Assembly (NCBI GenBank): GCA_024195265.1
Contig: JAJLRJ010000008.1
Location: 3,348,501-3,412,500 of the forward strand
Length of the DNA stretch: 64,000 nt
Origin: Dendrophyllia cribrosa
Lineage: Eukaryota; Cnidaria; Anthozoa; Scleractinia; Dendrophylliidae
Direction: 5' to 3'
The notes under the pieces were generated by a model. That model was not told the DNA's origin, did not search any database, and saw only the letters and a program-made list of their open reading frames with translations. Shown here one piece after another: positions 12,485-24,000 of the stretch. Each line of letters begins with the position of its first letter. Position 1 is the first letter of the stretch. Position numbers and translations under genes: made by a program.

Positions 12485-13440
12485 ATCTTAAATCGACAAA
12501 TCGACAAATCTTAAGTCCGGGTCATCCAAGAACGAGAGTTGATAAGAGATGAAATTCTTTGAAAGCACAAAAGAGTTCGTCGATTCTTACGAACAGGCGA
12601 TACTGCTGCTTGAGAGGGCATAAGAGAAAACGAGAAAGCGTGAGCCCATTCTCGAGAACTGCAGGTCAATCAATAGAGATAGCTTGAACTCTCAAGGCGA
12701 CTCTTGTTTCTTTTGTTTGATCCGGGTTAAATACGCTTTCAGACTGTAGGACGAGGAAACGGAATTCCGTGGGAAAATGATAAATACATGTACATATAAA
12801 TGACAAAGCAGTAAAAGAGTAGCGGACGGAACAAAACGATCAGGAACGGCCCTCGTTTTTTTTTTTTTTTTGCTCTCTCTTTCGTTTTTCATTTCATTTT
12901 GCTCTCGTTTCTTTTTTCCCACAAGCTGAAAGACCAGACAGGCTAAACAAATCACTCTGGAAATACAGGGATTTATATTATCAACAGCGAGAATGAAGTG
13001 TATATACTATATATAAATAAAAAAAACTGGATCTCGGTTATGAGATTTCTAGCGTTTTTATTGGTTCGCCAGACACAGCTTCTCAGCTCTGTCCTAGTAG
13101 CCTATGAACAGGCCTTATGGTGGGAATAGGGTGAAAAGAAAGGCTGTCAAAAGAAAAGAAAGATTGGGAGCGAAGGAAAGTTCCCTTCGGCTTGCTTCGG
13201 GAACCGGCCTTTCTTTTCGCTCTATCCTCGACCAGAAGGCCAGTTCACAGGTTAATATCCTAGCCGTGACAAAAAAGAACGCGTCAGCGTCAGTTTAGCT
13301 GAACATTTTCTAACTCGGCGAAGAAATGACACCGCAAAATCGCATTACAGACATTTTAGTTGCTTCAAATTACCGAAATCCCATGTAGAAGCAAAAGTCT
13401 ACAAAAATGGAACCTCAATTTGTAAGTAGACCTTTGCGAT
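12485..13440. other. 3' flank of the channel gene, no further gene
   Basis: Contains the 3' untranslated region. A possible AATAAA lies at about 13016-13021, 530 bp after the stop; where the transcript ends is uncertain. A purine-rich stretch at 13130-13170 is unexplained. No coding frame with family signal. Confidence 0.45.
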
Positions 13441-13442
13441 AC

Positions 13443-13570
13443 CTTATTGGTACTAATTTTCGCGGGCACTTAATTTCGCGAAAAAAGGGTCGGCATATTT
13501 CGCGGGTCTTTATTTTCGCGATTTGGGTGCAAAATTATTTTCTTAGGGAATTAATTTTCGCGAAAATGAA
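13443..13570. repeat. TTTCGCG-rich dispersed repeat
   Basis: Repeated words ATTTCGCG, TTTCGCGGG and TTTTCGCGA at spacings of about 25-30 bp. Short, no coding content. Confidence 0.6.
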
Positions 13571-14041
13571 AAAAAAAAACATTTTATTTCGAGAATTTTA
13601 TTATTTTACACTTCTTATTGCTGAAAATCATCAACTCATAACAAAACCAAACTATATGACGATAGCGATACAGATGAAGAGGTTCAAAGTAACACAGATA
13701 GTGAAATTTGACTGTTAAACTGTTGTTTATCATCTGTAGGCATGCCATAGAGCTTTTACACGTTATACACAATACATGTACGTAGACATGTGTTTCTTCA
13801 TTAAACTGAGAAAACAAGAAATATAGGAGGGTATTAAATTTCGCGACGAACTCAATGGAGAAATAACTTATTCGCAGTGCAGCTCAAACACCGTTGTTAA
13901 TTGAGGCGCAGACACTTCACCTTTAGTTCCCTGTTTATTCAAGTTTGAATAAACAGCCGTAGATAAATCTTGTATGTCATGGTTGCGGCCAAGAGGTTTT
14001 TAAGGAACTGACTTTTGAAATACAAATCATGAACCCTGAAC

Positions 14042-14340
14042 CGCACCCAGTAGCTATTTATTTGATTAAACAGGAAAAGGTGAAGTGTCACAGCAAACCT
14101 TCTCCAGACTCGCACCCAGTAGCTATTTATTTGATTAAACAAGAAAAGGTGAAGTGTCCGCAGCAAACCCTCTCCACAGACTCGCACTCAGTAGTTATTT
14201 ATTTGATTAAACAGGGAAAGGTGAAGTGTCACAGCAAACCTCCTCAGACTCGCACTCAGTAGTTATTTATTTGATTAAACTGGGAAAGGTGAATTGTCAC
14301 AGCAAACCTTCCCCACAGACTCGCACCCAGTAGCTATTTA
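14042..14340. repeat. Tandem array, five units of 68-72 bp
   Basis: Units begin at 14042, 14111, 14183, 14251 and 14322, each with TCGCACYCAGTAGYTATTTA. The unit equals the terminal sequence of the fold-back element that follows it, so the array looks like amplification of a transposon end. Confidence 0.9.
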
Positions 14341-14685
14341 TTTGATTTTGGAGTGAGAGCAGAATTGATACAAGTTAAACGAGGCGCGCGCGGAGTGTTG
14401 TGTTTAGAAAGGACGTCTCATAATACCTCCCATAACCATAAACCCTTTACATAATACCTCGCTTCTCTTGTATCCATTAGCTCAATTTCTCTTAGCCTCC
14501 TTTTCAAACCAAGGCCAAGTGCAAAACCATGCATATGGATATGAGTTTTATTTATCATGCAAATAAAACTTATATCCATATGAATGGTTTTGTACTTGGC
14601 CTCGGTTTGAAAAGGAGGCAAGGAGCAACTCGGAAATAGGCTATTCAGGCTCTCGCTCCAAAATCAAGGTTGGGTACGAGTCTGC
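14318..14685. mobile_element. Fold-back element with a second hairpin nested inside
   Basis: The left end (ctcgcacccagtagc...gattttggagtgagagc) pairs with the right end (gctctcgctccaaaatc...ggtacgagtctg, ending 14684). Nested inside, 14493-14626 is a near-perfect hairpin whose arms begin CCTCCTTTTCAAACC, with a loop of about 8 bp. The outer family is related to the element at 35772-35993. Confidence 0.75.
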
Positions 14686-15472
14686 CTGCTCCCCCGCGGT
14701 GGGGATACACATTGGAAGTTTAGATGGAGGCTGTTGCCCATGCAGTGCTCAAAAACACTAGAAAAATCTTTAGCATACTAGTAGGTAAAACAGACTGTTT
14801 CACTTCAGACAGGGCAGACACCATATGGGCAGCACGCCTTGGCTTCGCGGCTTAAAGTTATTCCTCAGAAACAGAAGTTGACGAACGATTTGTTTGAAAC
14901 TTTTCCTAATTGTTTCCTGCTAAGCATTATTTGGGAAAATGCAATAAAAAACGTAGGTCGCCATGCTCATGAAAGAGATGTGATAGACTAACGTTACTCC
15001 ATTTACCCCTGTCGCACTGGTTATCACACGCGTAGTTGGAAGTATAGTGAAAATGAGACACCGTAACATGCCGCTTATACGCCCTGGGCTTATACAACTT
15101 CGTAAGGTTTCTTTTTGGCTGCCAAGCTTTGAAAGTAAGCGTATAAAAAGGTTCGCAAGTTTTCGTACTGCACTTTATAACCCAAGATTTGCAATGAAGA
15201 ATTTATGCATTCGTCATAGGTTGTTAAATTATTTCACTGTAAATATTTTCACTTGTTTTAATTCTTTCACCTGCTGTAAATGTTTAACAAACTATGGCTG
15301 GGGGCTAACTAGAAAACTCACCCGTTAATTTAGCTCCCAGGCTCAAAATTATATTAACTATTTAAATTGTCAGTACTTAGTTAATAAAATGTGTGTAGGT
15401 ATTTTTAAAATATAGTTGTAAAAAAATAATGAGTAAATAAAGTATTATTGTTATTGTTATTATTGACCAATC
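14686..15472. other. Intergenic, no gene recognised
   Basis: AT-rich sequence. A segment at 15075-15125 is related to the channel-gene intron repeat near 10900-10970 in reverse orientation. A (TTATTG)-type run lies at about 15440-15462. Confidence 0.5.
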
Positions 15473-15715
15473 AGGGGGGGGGGAGACACCGGAGTGAATA
15501 AGTAAGTGGGGAGGGACCGGAGTGAATAAGGAAGGGGGGGAGAGACACTGGAGTGAATAAGTAAGGGGGGAGAGACTGGAGTGAATAAGGAAGGGGGGGA
15601 GACACCGGAGTGAATAAGGAAGGAGGGGAGAGACACTGGAGTGAATAAGTAAGGGGGGAGAGACCGGATTGAATAAGAAAGGGGGGAGACACCGGAGTGA
15701 ATAAGGGATGGGCGT
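15473..15715. repeat. G-rich minisatellite, about 25-30 bp unit
   Basis: About eight or nine tandem copies of GGGGGGAGACACCGGAGTGA followed by ATAAGTAA or ATAAGGAA. The long Ser/Pro/Leu frames on the minus strand are repeat artefacts. Confidence 0.92.
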
Positions 15716-15811
15716 AGTGAAAATGTTAGAAACTGAAAAACATTTTTCGGTCCCTCAGGCCCCATTTTTTGACAAGACGAAGGGGGCGGGTCACTCCCCT
15801 AGATCCGCCAC

Positions 15812-16004
15812 CGCAATACACCTTATTCCAAAATGGCGGCCAATTTATTATTCTTTTATATGCATGTTAATTAGCCCTCATGGCCTCATTTTCACTTGAA
15901 AATTCTTTTGTATTTTGCACATGCTAACGAGGCCAAGAGGGCTAATTTACATGGATATAAAAGAATAATAAAATGGCCGCCATTTTGGAATAAGGTGTAT
16001 TGTC
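15812..16004. mobile_element. MITE (CAATACACCTTATTCC ends)
   Basis: Arms of about 75 bp starting CAATACACCTTATTCCAAAA and including GCGGCCA are inverted around a short centre; the right arm ends at about 16002. No coding content. Confidence 0.82.
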
Positions 16005-16570
16005 GGAGATTAATTTCAGTTTAGCTAACGTGGGTTATAGTCAATCTTGGAACAACCCCACCGCAGCATTCTGTTGGGGTTCGCGAGGGAGATTGAGTAA
16101 TGGGCCCCTTCAAAACATTGTGCGAGTGTGACTTTCAAAACAGTCTTGTACCCGAAGCCCTTGTTCCACCACGTGATCACCACATCTTTATAGAAGACTC
16201 TATAACGCTATGTGATAATTAAAAGCATGCGCACTCCGCAAGCAAACAGACGGAAAGTATGACCCAAGTAATGAATCAAATTCTACAAAATATTTTATTG
16301 ATTGTTTATTGCAGCTCAGAGGGAACAAAATGCTCCTGTTAATGTTAATTTGAAAACTTAATTGCTTTATATAGTCCGATTTGCACGGATCGTACAATGT
16401 ATTATGAAATACAAACTGGAAAATGTATGATGACAGTATTGATAATTTTCATTATAAATGATTGCTTTCTTTAAATTACTGTGTACAAAATGTTATGGAA
16501 GCATGGTTAATGATAGTACCTCGTATGCACCATGCAAGATCACCTCATTCTCAAAATACCATAAACCCAG

Positions 16571-17095
16571 GGGGGTAATCAGGTTTATTAGTGACAGGGA
16601 GGTGCGAAGACCTTTTTTGGGTTTGAAATTAGCGATCTGAGGACTTTTTTTGGGTTAGAAAAAAGTGGTGACTTTTTTGGGCGTGAAAGATTTTGGTAAG
16701 GACTTTTTTTTTTTTGGGGGGGGGGGGGGTGACTAAAAGCGAAGCCCAGGCTTCTCATTTTCATGTGACACAATTGTATCAGTTTCAAGTACAAACGTAA
16801 ACTACATGCAAATGACAAGGAGACTTCCTGTTTTAGCGGTTTATTCATAAGAGGTCACGTTACAACAGTTACATATGAAGTATGTAAATTTGATAAAATA
16901 TTGCATTACACTTTGTTCTCTTGATGTGCATTTTTGTAACTTTTTCATGCAGAGAAAAACATGGACTATTTTTGGGTTACGTTCTGGGCCGTTGGTCTTT
17001 TTTTGGGGTCTGGTTTTAGCCTGATAGGACTTTTTTTGGGTCTAACAATTTGGCCTCATTCGCACCCCCCGTCACTAATATACCTGAGTACCCCC
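16571..17095. mobile_element. Non-autonomous element with about 38 bp inverted ends and poly(T)GGG words
   Basis: The left end GGGGGTAATCAGGTTTATTA pairs with the right end ending in GAGTACCCCC at 17095; the pairing extends through GTGACAGGGAGGTGCGAA. The interior carries repeated GACTTTTTTTGGG words near both ends and a long T/G run at about 16703-16731. Confidence 0.65.
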
Positions 17096-18066
17096 CTCCC
17101 CCCCCCCAGGACCATAAATCACCCTTACCCTTCATCCACCTTCAACCCTTTTTAATACTCTTTTCAGCCGCCATCCTGACATCTTTTTATGTGTTCTCCT
17201 AAATCAGGATGAATTATTTCAATTTTTTAATTGATTAAAATTTATATGGGAGTTTATGATAGTCTCCACTGATTAGTTATTTTCATCCCAAGCCTCACAC
17301 CCCTTTTTAAATTACCTTATTACAGCAAAATTTTCGCGAAATCAAATTTTCATTAAATACAGTAACTGTAACAAAAATTTCCAAAAATTTGTGAAAATTT
17401 AGTGTCGCAAAATATCGCCCTTCCAAACTCGTAAAAATAAGCTGCCGTACCAAGGTAAATGCAGCTCTCTTCTCACTGTACTAAATGTCTACTGATACCT
17501 GTCGATCTGATACACACCCCTCCCTTATACCACATACTGTACGTACAAGACCACCCTTGAGATTATAATGACCCCCTGAGAATTTATATCTGACATTTTA
17601 TATTGAATAACGCCACTTCTGGTATAATAGGATTAAAAAAAGAATGCATTGAGGCAAAAGTACAGAATTCCAGTAGGCCTGCACCTCTTCGGAACCTCTA
17701 ATTTCATTCGACCTGGATGAGGTGCACCTTCATTGTTTTTAGGGCTAGGGTCTATTGTTGTGTTGTTTGTTCTATTGTTTTCTTAGTCAATCCTGTGAGG
17801 CGTTACGAAAGGTGCAGGTCTGCCCCAGAATTCGGGATTTTAAACTTGACATTAAAGAAAGCTAACATATAGTCATTGTGACTATGATTGGACATGTATA
17901 TTCGAAGTCACTGCTTTGATATGATGTGATCACAAAGTCGCATCTCATAATAACAGACTACAAATCCTTAAGGCGGAGTACAGATACATGTACCTTTTCA
18001 TGTCTCGTTGATGGTTGTGTGTCAGGACATGCATCAGTTAGCAGTGAAACATTGCTAACTTCACAT
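17096..18066. other. Intergenic and 3' flank of the zinc-finger gene
   Basis: No gene recognised. The zinc-finger transcript should end here. The only close poly(A)-like hexamer is ATTAAA on the minus strand, overlapping the stop codon at 18066-18071, so the true 3' end is undetermined. Confidence 0.45.
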
Positions 18067-21000
18067 TTAATTTTGCTGTTTAAGAATCCTCTCTTCTGTT
18101 TCTTCTTGTGTCGTTTTTATTGACTTCCTGACAGAACATGTTTGATCATTTATTGTAACAACACTTGTGGCTGTGCTTAGAGATGAAACAGAGAGAGCTA
18201 CTTTGCTACCATCTGTCACACTATTTTGATAATTTCCTGCACTTGCAGTATTCTGAGACGACTCTGAGAAGTCTCCGACAGATACTTCTCTTCCATGTGT
18301 CTTATCATCACATTCATTACCATTAAGGTGTGAGTTGTAACTGGACAGTGAATCAGTGACACTCTGTGCTAAACAGCATGCACTTCTGCTTTCTGTACAG
18401 ATTGTTTCTGGTGCTTTGAGGTCGCTACACTTTTCAGTCACTTGTGGTGGATCCTGCCCTGAAGCATTCGCTGTGTCGGTGCAGCTGGGTTTTCGATGCT
18501 GTTTTTCATGCTCTCTGCACGGAAGGTGCTTTGTGAGGCATATTCTCTGATTGAATGTTTTGCTGCAAGTATCACATTTGTATGGCTTGTCATCTGAGTG
18601 AATATAGCTGTGTTCCTGTAAATGGTGCTTACGTTTGAATGCTTTCCCACACACCTACAACAAACATTTGCAAATTAAAAAATAAGATCGGTTTTCAATT
18701 GAGTGTCGTAAAACCAAAACCAAAGTAATTGCTCTGCCCAATCACAACAGATACAGACAATCCAACGAACCAATCAGAACTCGAAGCAAACACTTGAAGC
18801 CAGCGGCAAAGCGTGGGAAAACATGTGCAAGTAAGTAACAATCACAAAGTGTAGCAATGCAAAACCAAAGCAATAGCTGTCATGCATGTTTAGGTCAGAA
18901 TAGCTAATTTCACCCCCAAGCCTTGCTTTCGAAGTGTAAACCTGTGACAACCTCATCAATGCATTCTTAAAGGAACAAAGTTGAAAACAATACCCACTCA
19001 AAAACAACGTGAACTTGTCAAAGGTTTGCAAAGAATTTCATACAAACGAGGCTTGGTGGTGAATTTTGAGCTGGCGACATCATCATGCATAAGGCCCATT
19101 GTGACAATACTTTTGATACTTTATTGAAAACCACTCTATCCCTTCACTATTCACACATTCACACTTGTAATGGCAGTGAGTTAACAGGGGTGGTCACATC
19201 ACATGGTCAAGGAGTGTCAGGCTCGCCACTTAACACCACACCCAGTTTCTGTAGACTGTAGTATGACCAGATAGCCCCACAGAGGCTTCTCAAACTCATT
19301 AATAATTAATTTAGTCTGAACAAAGAAAGTAATAAGCGTGATAGTGGTTTGGAAAGCAGATCTTAATTAGCAGAGATTTCGGCAATTTTATTTCTTTGTT
19401 TTCTGTGTGTAGTAATGATCAGTTTGAGAAGCTATATCCAACACTTGAAAGTGTGTTTCATCAGGTATCCAAACACCTTAAACCAGTTAAAAAAAAATTG
19501 GCCGTGCCTATTTTTTTCAGCCCACTCAGTCCCTTCAGTGTACGTATTAGAGAGGTTCAACTGTTTTTTCAGCCCACTCAGTCCCTTCAGTGTTTGATTA
19601 GAGAGGTTCAACTGTTTTTTCAGCCCACACAGTCCCTTCAGTGTCCGTATTAGAGAGGTTCAACTGTTTTTTCAGCCCACTCAGTCCCTTCAGTGTCCGT
19701 ATTAGAGAGGTTCAACTGTTTTTTCAGCCCACTCAGTCCCTTCAGTGTCTGTATTAGAGAGGTTCAACTGTACCTAACAATTAGATTTATGAGCTCGAGA
19801 TTTCTATCACGCGATAGAAATCAAGAGCGAATAATCTGTTTTAGTGCAAATCTACTGGATGTTCAAAACTTTACAACAAATACTCTTCACAGACATTTTG
19901 AAAACGCGAAGAAGCGGCCGCCATGAGGCTACTCACCCTACTCATTTTCTACAACAAAATAGATAATGAGTAGCGTAGCCAATAAGAGAACAGCATTCGT
20001 GATAGAACGCTAGTAGATTTAAACTAATCAGTGTTTTGATATCCCGATGAAACACTCCAATTGGATAGTAATGACCTCCAAAATCAAAGATACCCTTAGT
20101 AAAAGACAGCTACATGTACAGCGTAGATTTGAAAATAACAAGTACTGTTTCTTTGGGCACTTTGCAGCAATGGCTTAAGGGTTACCTGGCATGCATAAGG
20201 TCTGTCATTAGAGTTGGCACCTCTCCTACTGTAACCTTGGTTGGTCTGTGACTGGTTGGTTTTCTGTGGTGTATTCTGAGAATGCTGTCTCGTCACATGC
20301 TGTTTGAGCCCGCTGCTTTTCCTGAACGAAGAATCGCACTGTGAACATTTAAAGGGCTTTTCATCTATAACAATAAACAGAGGATATACGTGTAGTTTAA
20401 TCATGATGACATTTCGTGGTCAAGCAGGGGACTGGATCAAGTTTCAAATTAAATCTACTTGATAAATTAATGTCACCACGTGAAAGACCACATTAAGATG
20501 AGTAATTTTGCAAAGTTTGGTGATGTTGATGGAGACATGGTTGCCAAACTTAAAAAGGTTGAAAATCCATACAAATGTCTCTAATAGTAATTACTATTAT
20601 GAGTATCCCCTAAATGCATACAAACTTCTTGCAAATTGGCAAACAGTTATTATGAATTCATTTCTTCACTGAATAGTAGCTATATGATTTGGCAGGTATT
20701 GCAAAAATTAGTTTGTATGGATTTTAAACCATGTTTAAAGGCTCAAAACTTTGTTACTATCCAACTAACATCACCAAACTTGGCAAAATTACTAAATCTT
20801 AATGCAGTGTTTCATGTGGTGATGTTAATTAGATTACATTTGCAACTTGACCTAGTCCCCTGTTCGACTTCAAAATGGCCTATATACCCATATACACTGT
20901 ACATGATTGTATATACACTGTACCAAATTGGAGGCCACCCGCATGATGCTCGCACAACAAATCTATCAACCTCGCTTTGCAAGGAATTACATCTTTAGCA

Positions 21001-24000
21001 CTATTCGGGAGAATTTGATGATCTATCAATACAATGTGCCTTTGTTTCATTATATTTTATAGATTTATATTTCTATCCACGATAGAAATCTCAAGCTCAT
21101 AATTTAATTATTTGAAAATTATAATATTGATAGTTAAACATGGCGCATTCAGTTAAGAAAATACAATATTACATAAAAATCGCCTACTTTTACAAACTTC
21201 CTTTTAGAAGGAAATCAAATTATCACAGTTCTGAGGATATTCAATAAAACATGAGTTGCCATAACCTTAACCTACCACTTGTTTTGTCCTTATTTTGGGA
21301 AGATTCTGTGGGTTCAATTTTAACATTGATTTTGTCATCTGCAATAGAGAATAGATGGTTTTCATTCACGTGACCTTCAGTCCTGTGGGACTCAATGACA
21401 AAGGCCATGGCGGCCATGTTGGTGCACATAACAAAAGAAGTTCATTAAAATTCTTTTGTAGGTGTGCACCAACATGGCTGCTGTGACGTAACGTGAAAAC
21501 CACCCATAAAAGGGTTTAGTGACAATATTCTTTGATATGTATGAAAATAATCATTTGGTTTTATCGACTGAGTTGATAAGGTCAATTGACCACTGTAAAG
21601 AGATTGAATAGTTGATGTTTCAAGCGCTGGCCCTTCCTCAGATTCGCTCTGATGAAGGGCTGGCGCTCGAAATGTCACGTGACACAGCACATACATGTTG
21701 TGGTTCAATTTATCTTTGGTTTTAAAATTTTCAAACCAGTTTAAGGTGGCTCCAAGTAGTTTTTTTTGGGTCACACTTCCCTTGTTGAATGCCCTTATAC
21801 ATACAGTGGAACCCCGTTAATACGACCACCTTCGGGCCATGGAAATTTGGTCGTATTAACGGGGTGGTCGTATTAATGGGGTAGGGTCAAATTATGGTGC
21901 AACATGCTTTTAAACTACATTCTACTACATGTATTTCATTAATTGCGCTATAAATCAACCTTTTTGCAGTTAATTAACAACCTTACAACCGCAATTCAAT
22001 GCAACTGAACAATGTAACAGTAAACGAAACCGAGTAATGAGAAAAAACACTGACTTCTTTCAGTTCCTTGTTATGAAGAAAAGGGAGTTCTAGTGAAATG
22101 TCTCGAAGAGCCGTTTTCTATATTGTAGCTTACAACACTTTCACAATTATTACAATGTTCAAACGGTTTTAAAAAAGTCTGTGAGCTTCGACTGGCTTCG
22201 CCTTTGCTTAAGCCAATCACTTTGTACATTAGCAATAACTTTTGCGAGTTCATTTGCAGTTTTCATATTGCCTTTTGCCTCTAGAAAATGCAAAACATTC
22301 CAAAATAACCGATCTGTGAAAAAAGAACAGGAAATGGACTTGAAGAGAAAAGCCACAGTGGAAGGCAGCAGAAACAAGAAGGCAAAATAACTTTGAGAGC
22401 CTCGAAATGCTGCAAAGTGAAGTCTTTCAGATCTTTTGTAGTATCTGTTCATGCATCCTTTTTACGGAACACTGCAATTTGCCGGATGTCATATCAATTG
22501 AACATGCTAACCACTAACACCTTTGCCTACACTGTAAAACGCTCAATAAAATATTAATGCGTTGATTGTGTCTGTTTTCATTCAGCAGCCTCACCAGGCA
22601 TTTTGACTGGTCGCATTAACGGGGTAATTTTATAAAGAAAATAACGACTGAGGACTCCAAAAGGTGGTCGTTGGTCGGATTAACGGGGTTTTCAGATAAG
22701 AAAATAAGCGGGCTTTTGTTCGGGCCACAAAAAAGTGGTCGTAATAACGGGGTGGTCGTATTAACGGGGTGGTCGTATGGCAGGGTTCCACTGTAATCTT
22801 ACTTTAGCTCAATGAATCTGAATTTGATACCAGATGTTACATGTTGGCCTGGATGAAAGTTTTGGACGATGCTCTTTTAATGCTAATCAGCATTTTCATA
22901 GCAACGGTAAACAAATATGGCAAAAAACAGTTTTTCATAAATATCTTTCGATTTTGGGGCTACCCGTGGCAAACGAATAAATGCGCTACAATCTACACAA
23001 TCAATATTCAAACAGTTGAGTTTAGATCGAAAAACACGTCCAGGCAAGTCAACTGCTGAGTAAACAATTCTCAAGCATTACGTCATGGAGTCACGTTGAA
23101 ATTCCAAACATCTCGAATTTATGTCACGCTATGGTCGGCTGTTAATTATTTGATCGATCATGTTGATATTGTTAATTTATTCGAAATCCTATCACTGATT
23201 CTCCAAAATGCCTGTGTTTAAACAATCCTGATTCCTTGTAGTAGGTGGTTTCAAGAATTTTAAAGCGAAAAAAATATACAAAGTTCTAAACTTATGATTT
23301 TGCTAACGGTACAGAGCCGATCAGAGAAAAAATATAGACCTGAAATAATTGTAGCCTGCAAAGGGATGGACAATTTTATATTTGTCAGCGGGGAGGGGAG
23401 GGGGGTGGGGGGGGGGGAGGGGGGGTGGGGGGGAGGGGGGGTGGGGGGGAGGGGGGAGGGGGGGAGGGGGTGGTAGCGAGCATGTTGGGCAATTTTTCTG
23501 ATAATGATTTTTTTTTCCGTCTTGATGTCGTACAATATTTTTTTTTCGGGATTGTTCCATACCCTTTTTCCTTTAGCTTGCTGTGCATTACTTTTTTTCT
23601 TTACTTTTGCTGTGCAGGAATTTTTTTTTTGGTAATTGCCCAACTCCCCCCCCCCCCCCTCCCCGCCCTTAACAATAAAATAGTCCGTCCCTAAGGAGTG
23701 CTTGAAACGGGCTGTGGAATGAAAATGAAAATGTGGACTGGGCTGTGCATATTAATAGATTCTAGATTGTATATTGTGGAATGCTAATACATGTATAAAA
23801 CTGTAAAATAATAACCGGGTGGAAACTGAGACCAAACGAGCCAGTTTCGAAGCCCATCGGGCTCCTTGTTTCCACCTGTAATGTGAATATTTTTAAAGTA
23901 AATTTTTGAGGTAATCTATATATATCTATAAATACTTGTAATTTTGAACTCCTTATCATGGTAATTTCAATGTTAAATTTTTATTTATTACTGGACATCT

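Noticed and set aside
14042..14340. Regular repeats as a CRISPR array
   Set aside because: Units are repeated along their whole length without unique spacers, adjoin a fold-back element whose end they copy, and the DNA is animal nuclear.
15460..15765. Ser/Pro/Leu-rich frames on the minus strand (about 73-101 codons)
   Set aside because: Products of the G-rich minisatellite; no start context or family signal.
20636..20998. 120-codon plus-strand frame
   Set aside because: Lies in an intron of the minus-strand zinc-finger gene; no family signal and no splice context.
23294..23694. Proline- and glycine-rich frames
   Set aside because: Products of G-run and C-run low-complexity DNA.
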